Assembly (NCBI GenBank): GCA_029961685.1
Contig: JARWKL010000008.1
Location: forward strand, 16,959,981 to 17,023,980
Length of the DNA: 64,000 nt
Direction: 5' to 3'
From: Aristolochia californica
Lineage: Eukaryota > Streptophyta > Magnoliopsida > Piperales > Aristolochiaceae
How positions within the stretch are numbered: position 1 is the stretch's first letter; every line of letters starts with the position of its first letter. The position numbers were made by a program, and so were the translations under genes. The notes under the pieces were generated by a model. That model was given only the letters and a program-made list of their open reading frames with translations. It made no database searches and was not told where the DNA came from. Shown here in pieces: positions 10,651-20,800 of the stretch.

Positions 10651-10960
10651 CCGATTTCGAAGATCTGGTAGAATGTGATGCCTCAGGAGGCGGGCGGTGC
10701 TTCAACAATCCCAGCACCCTATTGCCTATTTCAGCCGTCAACTCGCACTTCACCATCATAAGCTACCAGCCTATGAATGGGAACTCATTGGCCTAGCCAA
10801 GGCCGTCTGCCATTGGAGACCTTATTTATGGGGATGCTTTTTTCTTATCCGCACAGACCACTACAGTTTGAAGTTTCTGTTTGATCAACGCATATCAACT
10901 TCTCCCCAACAGCACTGGCTTAGCATGTTAATTGGCTTTGATTTTTAGGTGGAACATAAA
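10651..10960 (+). pseudogene. Chromovirus RNase H, split by a nested insertion
   Basis: ECDASGGG (about 10671-10694) carries the first catalytic Asp. After a frame change come PIAYFSRQLALHHHKLPAYE and RTDHYSLKFLFDQR, typical of gypsy RNase H. The reading is cut at VEHKAG by the element at 10966-12824. Its continuation TLNKAIDALSHR resumes at 12830, so the domain was continuous before that insertion. RNase H removes the RNA strand during reverse transcription. Confidence 0.9.
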
Positions 10961-10965
10961 GCGGG

Positions 10966-11359
10966 TGTTGAATTTATGGAAAAGTGAAATACTTCATTGA
11001 CATCAATAACTTGTTTTAATCAGAATACATGAACTTCTATTTATAATAGATGAAGGTAGTAGAGTCCAATTACAATAAAACTACCTTTGTCCCAGTTACA
11101 CCCAAACTCTAACACTTACAGATAAGTGCTAACACAATTAAATAACTCAATATTGATCAAAGACAAACATAACTCAAACTAAAACTCTTCTTCGTCGTGA
11201 CCCTAAGATAAATATACTTTTGTGAGTCCTTCTTGATCTTCCAACTGATATGATAAGGATGCCAACTCATGGTAATCATTGTGGGTCCTACTTCTTATGA
11301 GCTTGGGCTCATCTTGTGGGCCTTCCTTGGTCATGTGGGTTTGAGCTTATCTTTCAACA
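10966..11359 (-). mobile_element. Left (3') LTR of the nested element
   Basis: 394 bp, TGTTGAATTT at the left and CAACA at the right. A minus-strand TATAAATAG box lies at 11037-11045. It lacks about 45 bp present in the other LTR near a gtgggccttccttggtc motif, which occurs twice there and once here. Confidence 0.9.
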
Positions 11360-11380
11360 CTCCCCCTCAAGCTGGGGGTG
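11360..11380 (-). promoter_or_regulatory. Polypurine tract of the nested element
   Basis: The plus strand ctccccctcaagctggggg directly beside the LTR gives a minus-strand purine tract ending GAGGGGGAG, the usual plus-strand primer position. Confidence 0.75.
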
Positions 11381-11695
11381 AGAGAACAACATGAACTCCC
11401 AACTTGCTGCAAATGATGTATAGAATAGTTTTTTATAAAATGACACATCTTCCAATATGCTTTCATCTTCCAATACTCCCCCTTACGCTGTTGCGTCCTT
11501 TATTGAAGCCTTACGAAAATCACTCCTAGCCGGTAAGCATTGCTTCATACCCCAGTCCTAATGCTGGATGTAGGACACACTCCACTTCTATCGGTAGTGT
11601 GTCTATCGGCATTGCTCTGAAGTGTCCACCACCATGTCCCTCCACAGGACAACGACTCTCAAGTGGTAGGAGACATAAAAGCCATTACAAGGGGT

Positions 11696-11716
11696 GGGGG
11701 GGGGGGGGGGGGGGGG
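11696..11716. repeat. Poly-G tract (21 G)
   Basis: 21 uninterrupted G, preceded by ggggt. A strong candidate for G-quadruplex formation and for length error in sequencing. Confidence 0.9.
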
Positions 11717-11740
11717 AGGATAACATAGATGTAATTTTAA

Positions 11741-11914
11741 GTTCCTCCGTCATGGACTTTCAACCACAAATAATTTTGATCTTTTTGATGGGGATGAAGT
11801 TCCTCCATCATGGACTTCCAACCACAAATAATTTTGATCTTTTTGATGGGGATGAAGTTCCTCCATCATGGATTCCCAACCACTAATAATTTTCATCTTT
11901 TTGACGGGGTAAAA
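11741..11914. repeat. Three 58-bp tandem repeats
   Basis: Copies begin with gttcctccRtcatgga at 11741, 11799 and 11857. Each contains ttttgatctttttgatgggg or a close variant. The third is more diverged. Confidence 0.92.
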
Positions 11915-12374
11915 TAAATGATGACATGGGGCCACCTCTTCTTCTATAATAATGTCCCCAAAGAGACATAATAGCTGCAGTTGAATATAACACGACCATC
12001 TTCCAACACATATAACACGAACCAAATAATAAACTTTGTAAAAGAACCCATGAAATAATCTAATATAATTTTTTTTTCTTAGATGCACCAGCTTCATCTT
12101 TTGTGCTCCCCCTTTCTTGAATATTTTGGTCACATAAACTCATCCACAACATATGGAATAAAATACCTCTTTCTTGTACTTCTTGTACTTCTCGTACTTC
12201 TCCCCCTAAAGCTGGGAGGTAATGGCAGTGATCCTAGCTTGAACCAAATATCATAGATGTAGAAATAAGCCCATATAACATAGATGCATAGATAAGCCCT
12301 CAAACCAGGGATAAGTGAGATATTTTTCTGATATATCAACTCAAAAAGTGAGGCAAAACAATGGGTACATGAAC

Positions 12375-12385
12375 CTCTGATACCA
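12375..12385 (-). promoter_or_regulatory. Primer-binding site of the nested element
   Basis: The minus strand reads TGGTATCAGAG, directly abutting the right LTR. An 11-base match to the tRNA-Met site. Confidence 0.88.
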
Positions 12386-12824
12386 TGTTGAATTTATGGA
12401 AAAGTGAAATACTTCATTGACATCAATAACTTGTTGTAATTAGAGTACATGAACCTCTATTTATAATAGAGGAAGGTAGTAGAGTCCAATTTCAATAAAA
12501 CTACCCTTGTCCCAATTACACCCAAACTCTAACACTTAAAGATAAGTCCTAACACAATTAAATAACTCAATATTGATAAAAGACAAACATAACTCAAACT
12601 AAAACTTTTCTTGGTCATGAACCTAAGATAAAGATACTTTTGTGAGTCCTTGATCTTCCAACTGATGTGATAAGGATGCCAGCTCATGGTAATCATTGTG
12701 GGTCCTACTTCTTATGGGCTTGGGCCCATCTTGTGGGCCCTCCTTGGTCATGTGGCCCATCTTATAATAATCTTAGATATGTGGGCCTTCCTTGGTCGTG
12801 TGGGCTTGAGCTTATCTTTCAACA
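12386..12824 (-). mobile_element. Right (5') LTR of the nested element
   Basis: 439 bp with the same termini as the left LTR and a minus-strand TATAAATAG at 12457-12465. The 45-bp excess lies near 12735-12800. Several point differences from the left LTR show it is not a recent insertion. Confidence 0.9.
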
Positions 12825-12829
12825 GCGGG

Positions 12830-14178
12830 TACTCTGAATAAAGCTATTGATGCCCTCTCCCATCGTTCCAAAGACCAACTGCATTTGGCTGCCATCAGTC
12901 ACCCCACTTCTATCTTACTAGATTCCATCAGAGAAGAACACCAGCACACACCAAATTTATAGGAGTTGTCACAGCAGATTGTTGCAGGCACTAAGTCAGC
13001 CCACTGGTCCGTTCATGACCACATTATTCTCTATAAAAAGCATATCTAGCATCCACTTCACCATTGGTAGCACTGGCTGCCTCATCTTATCATGACAACA
13101 AGCATAAAGGGGTGCAGAAAACTCTTCCATGCATCCGGGAATATTTTTATTGGCCAAGGATGAAATCCACAGTTGCAACGTATGTGGCTGAGTGTCTAGT
13201 GTGTCAACGGAACAAAGTTGATCATTTTGAGTCCAGCTGGCATCTTACAACCACTCAATCTTCCCACACAGGTATGGGCAGACATTTCTAAGGATTTCAT
13301 TGAAGGGCTTCCGAAAACTTCGAGCAAATCGGTTCTCTTGGTGGTGGTAGACCATTTTTCTAAATATGCACACTTTATTCCTATGGAGCATCCCTATACA
13401 GCAGCCACTGTAGCCCAAGTTTTCTTTTCCAACATTGTCCGCCTCCACGGTATTCCGGAATCCATCGTCAGTGATCGAGATGTGGTATTTACTAGTATCT
13501 TTTGGAAGGACATTTTCAAGTTTTGTGGTACCAAACTCAAATACTCCTCCGCATATCACCCTCAAACAGACGGCCAGACTGAGGTGGTCAACCGCACCAT
13601 TGAGATGTACTTGTGGTGTTTTTTGGGGGACAATCCTAAAAAGTGGGTAGATTGCCTTCCTTGGGCGGAGTACTGCTACAACACTTCTTTCCACACGGCT
13701 TTACATGAAACAAAATTGAAAATACTATATGGCATGGATCCTCCTCGCTTGCTCTCCTTTGCTCGTGGAACTACCAAAGTGGATGTAGTAAGCTCTTATA
13801 ACTCGTGGTCAATTGTTGGAATTCATTGTCCAACACCTTCGAACAACTCAAGCCCGCATGAAGCACTATTATGATCAGGGACACCGCGATATTCAGTACA
13901 ATCCGGATGACTTTCTATGGCTCCACCGTCAACCTTACCCTCAAAATTCTATTGAAGGCACTCATCACAAGCTTTCTCCAAAATATTTTGGCCCCTTCAA
14001 AATTATCCAGCGTACTGGGCAGGTTGCATATAAGCTACAAATTCCTCCAGAGTTCAAGCTACACAATGTCTTTCATGTCTCCTTACTCAAGCCACTCAAG
14101 GGTCCCGCCCCCAATCTATTCCCGCCTTACCACCAATTGAAGATGGTAAAGTTTCTCTCACTCCTGCCAAAATATTAA
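12830..14178 (+). pseudogene. Chromovirus RNase H end and integrase, broken
   Basis: After the RNase H tail (ALSHR, about 12851) comes a zinc-binding HHCC region: HDNKHKGVQKTL, REYFYWPRM and CLVCQRNK (about 13090-13215). The DDE core is in the 13218-13874 frame: WADISKDFIEGLP, then VSDRDVVF, then DGQTEVVNR with the catalytic Glu. The frame shifts near 13800, and 13813-14178 carries the C-terminal part (KLSPKYFGPFKI, VAYKLQIP, HNVFHVSLLK). Integrase would insert element cDNA into chromosomes. The three catalytic acids are still visible in the sequence, but stops near 12960 and the frame changes preclude one polyprotein. Confidence 0.9.
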
Positions 14179-14310
14179 GTGCTCGGCTGAATCATGAGCG
14201 CAGAGAAGTCCTAGTCCAGTGGACACACACAGATGCCACAAAAGCCACTTGGGAAGACCTAGATGTTTTCTAGCATGTCTACCCTACATTCGAGCTTGCG
14301 GACAAGCTCT
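14172..14310 (+). pseudogene. Chromodomain at the chromovirus integrase C-terminus
   Basis: The frame from 14172 reads ILSARLNHERREVLVQW...ATWEDLDVF, with a TAG at 14271, then VYPTFELADKLFLQGG. This is the usual integrase-linked chromodomain followed by the family's ...L.DK..LQGG tail just before the polypurine tract. It is offset by a frame from the preceding ORF. In living relatives it is thought to bind heterochromatin marks and steer integration. Confidence 0.85.
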
Positions 14311-14316
14311 TTCTCC

Positions 14317-14327
14317 AAGGGGGGGAG
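14317..14327 (+). promoter_or_regulatory. Chromovirus polypurine tract
   Basis: aagggggggag, three bases upstream of the 3' LTR; primer for plus-strand DNA synthesis. Confidence 0.88.
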
Positions 14328-14330
14328 TGA

Positions 14331-14824
14331 TGTTATGGACTCCATAGCAGGACGAGTCATCCAGAGGCGACGCGGGTGAGTTGGTGACTCAGTGGAACAG
14401 CCAAGTACTATAGGATTATATTTCTATTTTATTTCATAAGTCGTTAGCATGTATATGTCTATTTTATTTCATAAGTCGTTAGCATGTAAGCCACAATGGC
14501 AGGATTGTAAAAACATTCAATTGGGCCCTTCGTGAATTTCTTTAAGGGAGCTCAAGAAATGAAATTAGGCAAGAATGATTTCAACCTAACCAGGATCGGG
14601 ATTCTCCTCTAAGGAACCCAGGATTGGCGTTCTCCTTGACGAACCCAAGGTTCAGGCATCCCTTCGACGAGTCTGACTCCACATCTCCGATCCTTCCTTC
14701 ATTCCCTCCCATTCTCGGCATCATAGGTCGACCAGGAAAGTCCGTTAGGCCTGGTTCATCCCCTGTTCCCCTTGGCGATCCTTCCCTTCGTCAAGTGACG
14801 AGGTCTATGGTCAGGACCACAACA
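14331..14824 (+). mobile_element. Chromovirus 3' LTR
   Basis: 494 bp, TGTTATGG to CACAACA, followed by the TATTT target duplication and then satellite A in the phase left at 7684. It retains more CG dinucleotides than the 5' LTR. Confidence 0.92.
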
Positions 14825-17800
14825 TATTTTTACATGAAATACATTTCCAGTGTTTCCTAAAAAAAGGTACTAACATGGCGTTATAGTTGTAGAAAGTAAT
14901 TTGTTTCAACTAAAATTGCCTTACCACAAAATTTTCTTGCAAAGAATTTTCAGCTAGAAAAGTGTTTCTAGGAAACATGAGGCATTAATGATCCCAAGTA
15001 TTGCATTTTTACTAGAAATATTTTTCCAAAATTTCCTGAAAAAAATGCACTAACAAGTTTTTATAGTTGTGTAAAGTAATAAGTTTAAGCAAAAATTGCA
15101 TCACCACAAAATTTTCCTGATAAAAGTTTTCAACTTGAAAAGTGTTTCCACCAAAGACAAGGCATTAATGGTCCCTGGAGACATATTTTTACTACAAATA
15201 TTTTTCCATGGTTTTCCTGGAAAAAATACACAAAGCCTTATAGTTGTAGAAAGAAATTTGTTGCAAGAACACGACCTTATAGTTGTAGAATGTAATTTGC
15301 TTCAACAAAAATTGCCTTAAATTTTTTTTCCTAGAAAACATTTACACCTTGAAAAAGTGGTTCCAAGAAACATGAGGCACTAATGGGTCCCTGGAGATGT
15401 GTTTTTTTTGGAAATACATTTCCAATGTTTCCTAAAAAAAGGCTTTAAGAAGGAGTTATAGTTGTAGAAAGTAATTTATTTTAACAAATATTGCCTTACC
15501 ACCAAATTTTCCTGACATGAATTTTCAACAAGAAAAATGTTTCTAGGAAACATGAGGCACTAATGGTCTCTGGAGATACATTTTTACTAAAAATATTTTT
15601 TTAACATTTCCCAAAAAAAAAAAAATGTACCAACAAGGCCTCTATTTGTTTAAGCAAATATTGCCTTACTACAAAGTTTTCCTGGTAGGAATTTTCTGAT
15701 AGAGAAGTGTTTCCTGGAAACATGAGGCACTAATGGTTCCTAAAGATGTATTTTTACTACGAATAAATTTTGAAAGTTTTTAAAAAATGCACTAACAAGA
15801 CCTTCTAGTTGTAGAAAGAAATTTGTTATGCAAAAAATTGCAACATTAAAAAAAAAATCTTCGTAAGAAATTTTTATCTTGAAAGTTGTTTCTAGGAAAC
15901 ATGAGGAACTAATGATCCCTATAGATGTGTATTTACTAGAAATAGTTTTCCAACGTTTCCAAAAAACTGCACTAGCAAGGTCTTATAGTTGTAGATAGTA
16001 ATTATTTTAGCAAAAATAGCCTTACCACAATTTTTCGAGTAACATTTTTAATCTTGAAAAGTGTTTTCAGTAAACTTGCGGCACAAATGGTCTTTAGATA
16101 CATATTTTTGAAAGAAATATATTACCAGTATTTTCGAAAAAAAATGCACTAACAAGGTCATATAGTTGAGGAAAGTAATATGTTTCAGCAAAAATGTCTT
16201 ACCACCAATTTTTTTGGAAAAATATTTCAATGAGAAAAGTGTTTCCAGGAAACAAGAGGCACTAATGGTCCCTAGAGACGTATTTTTACTTGAAATGCTT
16301 TTCCAATGGTTCCTGAAATATTGCACTAACAATGACTTATAGTAGCAGAATGTAATTTGTTTTAGCAAAAATTGCCTCTCCACAAATTTTTTTTTGGTAA
16401 GAATTTTCTACGAGAAAAGTGTTTCTTAGAAACATGAGGCACTAATAGTCCCTGGAGACATATTTTTACTAAAACTTTTCCAATGGTTCCTGAAATATTG
16501 TAGTAACTAGGACTTAGAGTAATAGAATGTAACTTCTTTCACCCAAAATTGCCTCTTCAAAAAAATATCTTGGTAGTATTTTTTTGCTTGAAAAATGTTT
16601 CCTAGAAACAAGAGGCACTAATAGTCTCTATAGACTAATTTTTAGTAGAAATACTTTTCCAACATTTAAGAAAAGAATGCATTAGAAAAGCCAAATAGTT
16701 GTAGAAAGTAATTTGATTCAGCAAAAATATCTTAACACAATTTTTGTGGGATGAAATTTTCAGCTTGAAAAGTGTTTCCAAAAAACATGGGAAACTAATG
16801 GACCTTGGAGATGTATTTTTACTATAAATAAATTTCCAATATTTCCTAAAAATGCAGTAACAAGGCTTTATAGTTGTAAAAAGTTATTTGATTAAGCAAA
16901 AAATATCTCACCATAAAAAATTTCTAGTAAGCATTTTTTTCTTGAAAAGAGTTTCCCAACAACTTGAGACACTAATGGTCCCTGAAGCTGTATTTTTACT
17001 AGAAATACTTTTGCAACATTTCCTTTGAAAAAGGCAATAAAAAGGCCTTATAGTTGTAGCAAGTAAATGTTTTAGCAAAAATTGTCACACCATAAAATTT
17101 TCCTCGTAAGAATTTTCAGCTAGAAAGATGTTTCCAGAAAACATGAGGCACTAATAGTCCCTGGAGACGTATTTTCACTATAAATACTTTTTCAATGTCT
17201 CCTAAAAAATGCAGTAACATGGCCATTTAGTTGTAGAATGTATTTTGTTTCTGCAAAATATAGTTCTCCACAAAATTGTCCTTGTAAGAATTTTCAGCTA
17301 GAAAAGTGTTCCAAGAAACATGAAGCACTAATGGTCTTTGGATATGTATTATTATTAGAAACACTTTTCTAACGTTTGTTGGAAAAAAAAAAAGAACTAA
17401 CAAAGGCCTCATAGTTGTAGAAAGTAATTTGTTTCTACAAATATTGTCATACCACAAAATTTTCCAGGTAAGAATTTTCAGTTCGAAAAGTGTTTCCGGG
17501 AAATATGAGGTCTATGGGTCCCTAGAGACATATTTTTACAAGAAAAAAATTTCCATATTTTCCTGATAAAATGCAAAAACAAGGCCTTATGGTCATAGAA
17601 AGTAATTTGTTTCAGAAAAAAAAAATTTCTACAATTATTTCTTGGTAAGAATTTACAGCTAGAAAAGTGTCTAGGAAACATGATGCACTAATGGTCCCTG
17701 GAGACGTATTTTTTCAAGAAATTCTTTGACAATGTTTCTTGAAAAACGAAACTAATAGTCCCTATAGACATATTTTTACTAGAAATACTTTTCTAATATT

Positions 17801-20800
17801 TCCCTAAGAAATATACTAACAAGGCCTTATAGTTGTAAGAAGTAATTTGTTTCATAAAAAATTGCCTAACCACAAAATTTTCTTGGTAAGAATTTTCAGT
17901 TTGAAAAGTGTTTCCTCAAAACATGAGGCACTAATGGTCTTTGGAGACGTATTTTTACTACAAATAGTTTTCCAACATTTCTTGAAAAATGCACTAACAA
18001 GATGTTATAGATGTAGAAAGTAATTTTGTTTTAGAAAAAAAGCCTGGCCACAAATTTTTCCTGGTAAGAATTTTCAAGTAAAAAAGTGTTTCCAGGAAAC
18101 ATGTGGCACTAATGGTCCAAGAAGATGATTTTTTAATGGAAAAAAATTTCCAATTATTCCTAAAAAAATGCATTATCAAAGCCTAATAGACGTAGAAAGT
18201 ACGTTGTTTCAGAAAAAAATGCCTCACCACAAAATTTTCTTTAAAGAATTTTGAGGTAGATAAATGTTTCCATGAAACATTGGGGACTAATGGTCCCTAG
18301 AGACACATTTTTACAAGAAATATTTTTCCAAATATTCCTTAAAAAATACCCTAACTAGGCCTTATATTATTAAAAAGTAATTTGTTTCAACAAAAAATGC
18401 CTGACTTAAAGAATATCCTTGTAGGAATTTTTAGCTAGAAAAGTGTTTCCAAGAAACATGTAGCACTAATGGTCTCTAAAGATGTATTTTGACCAGAAAT
18501 ACTTTTCCAACGTTTCCTTAAAAACTGAACTAACAAGGCCTTATAGTTATAAAAATTTATTTCATTCATCAAAAATTGCCTTATGACAAAAATTTCTTAT
18601 TGGGAATTTTCAAGAAAAGTGTTTTAGGTAACAAGAAGCACTAATGGTCCCTGTAGTTTTATTTTTACAAGAAATATATTGCCAAGTTTTTTTGAATTTG
18701 TTTACTAAAAAAACCTTATAGTTGTTGAAAGAAATTTGTTTCAGCAAAAAATGCATTACCACTAAATTTTCCCTGTAAGAATTTTCAGCTAGAAAAGTGT
18801 TTCAAGAAAACATGAGGCAGTAATCATCCCTGGAGACTTATTTTTACTAGAAATACATTTTAAAAATTTAGCAAAAAAAACACTAACAAGGCCTTATAGT
18901 TGTAGAATAATTTGTTTTCGCAAAAATTGCCTTACCACAAAATTTTCTTGGTAAGAATTTAAATTTGAATAGTGTTTCAAGGAAACATGATGCACTAATG
19001 GTCCCTACAAATGTATTTTTACAAGAAATAATTTTCCATTATTTCCTGAAAAAATGCACTAACAAGGTCGTACTGTTGTAAAAAGTAATTTGTTTAACCA
19101 AAAATTTCTTTACCAAAAAATTTTCCTAGAAAGAATTTTCAGCGAGAAAAGTGTTTCTAGGAAACAAGAGGCACTAATGGTCACTTGAGATGTATTTTTA
19201 CTAGAAGTACTTTTCCAACATTTTTCATAAAAGTACACGAACAAGGCCTTATAGTGGTAGAATATAATTTGGTTCAACAAAAATTATTATTCCAAAAAAT
19301 TTTCTTGGTAATAATTTTCTTCTAGAAAAGTGTTTCTAGGAAACAGGAGGCACTAATGGTCCCTAGAGACATATTTGTGTGACTCCTGATCGTAGAATGT
19401 AATTTGTTTCAGTAAAAATTGCCTGAACCCAAAATTTTCCAACTAAGAAATTTTAGTTAGAAAAATGTTTCCAAGAAACATGAGGCATTAATGGTCTCAA
19501 TTGATGTATTTTTTCTAGAAATATTTTTCCAATGTTTCCTAAAATGCACAAATAAGGCCTTATAGTTGTAGAAAGCAATTTGGTTCAACAAAAAATGCCT
19601 AACCATAAAATTTACCTGGAATGAATTTTTAGAATGAAAAGTGTTCAGAGGAAACATGAGGCACTAATCGTCCCTAGGGATGTATTTTACATGAAAAATA
19701 TTTCCAACATTTTCTGAAAAAATTCTATAAAACGGCATCATAGTTTTAGAAAATAATTTGTTTAAAAAATTGTCTTACCACAAAATTTTCTTGGTAAGAA
19801 TGTTCAACTAGAAAAGTGTTTCCAGGAAACATGAAGCACTAATGGTCCCTAGAGACATATTCCTACTAGAAATATTTTGCCAATGATTTCAAAAAAAGCA
19901 ACTAACAAGGCATTATAGTTTTAGAAAGTAATTTATTTTATCAAAAATTGCTTGACCACAAAAGTTTTCAGGTAAGAATTTTCAACTAGAAAAGTGCACC
20001 CAAGAACAATGAAGTACTAATGATCCTTAAAGATGTATTTTTACTAGAAATACTTTTCCAAAATTTCCTAAAAAAGGCACTAAAAAGGCCTTATAGTTGT
20101 TGAAATAATTTGTTTCACCAAAATATCCCTAACCACAAAATTTTTGAGTAAGAATTTTCAGTTAGAAAAGTGTTTGCGTAAAACATCGTGCACAAACAGT
20201 CTTTATTAGAAATAACTAGAAATAACTAGTTATTTTTTACTAGAAATAACTTTCCAACATTTCCTAGAAAAATGAAATGATAAGGCCTTATAGTAGTAGA
20301 AAGTAATTTGTTTTAGAAAAAAATGCCCCACCACAAAATTTTCTTAGTATTAATTTTTCAACTAAAAAAGTGTTTCCAAGAAACTTGAGGCACTAATTGC
20401 CCTTGAAGAAGTATTTTTTACTATAAGTAAATTTCCAAAATTTCCTAAAAAAAAATACAAAAACAAGGCTTTATAGTTGATGAAAGTAATTTGTATCACC
20501 AAAAATTGCTTTTCCACAAAATCTTTCTAGTAAGAATTTTTTTCTCAAAAAGTGTTTCCAAGAAACTTGAGGCACTAATGGTCCATGGAGATGTATTTTT
20601 ATACGAAATACTTTTCCAAAGATTCCTAAAACATGCATGAACCAGGCCTTATAGTGGTAGAAAGTAATTTGTTTTAGCAAAAATACCCTAGCACTAAATT
20701 TTCGAGGTAAGAATGTTCTGCTAGAAAAGTGTTTCCAGGAAACATGAGGCACTAATAGTCCCAAGAGATGTATTTTTACAAGAAAAACATTTTCAACATG

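Larger units (their letters stand above)
11381..12374. other. Non-coding interior of the nested element
   Basis: No protein domain is seen on either strand. It contains a 21-G run (11696-11716) and three tandem 58-bp repeats (starts 11741, 11799, 11857). Near 12050-12240 there are pyrimidine-rich blocks (ctccccctttcttg, acctctttcttgta) that recur in the relative at about 30600-30735. The shared blocks show that this interior is a conserved family sequence and not random filler. Confidence 0.7.
10966..12824 (-). mobile_element. Nested non-autonomous LTR element (1.86 kb)
   Basis: Two direct LTRs (10966-11359 and 12386-12824), a PBS next to the right LTR and a polypurine tract next to the left one show minus orientation. 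A perfect GCGGG target duplication (10961-10965 and 12825-12829) lies inside the chromovirus RNase H. The 1,026-bp interior has no gag or pol similarity on either strand. A second family member spans 30152-37277 and shares LTR and interior sequence, so this is a real family. It would have to borrow enzymes from an autonomous element. Confidence 0.92.
7685..14824 (+). mobile_element. Ty3-gypsy chromovirus, nearly full length, defective
   Basis: A complete LTR-to-LTR element in satellite A with a TATTT target duplication (7680-7684 and 14825-14829). In order it holds the 5' LTR, tRNA-Met PBS, gag, protease, RT, RNase H, integrase, a chromodomain, a polypurine tract and the 3' LTR. A 1.86-kb element is nested in the RNase H part, leaving about 5.3 kb of original element. 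RT before integrase and the C-terminal chromodomain place it among plant chromoviruses, whose chromodomain is thought to guide insertion into heterochromatin; that fits its location. All frames carry stops or shifts. Confidence 0.93.
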
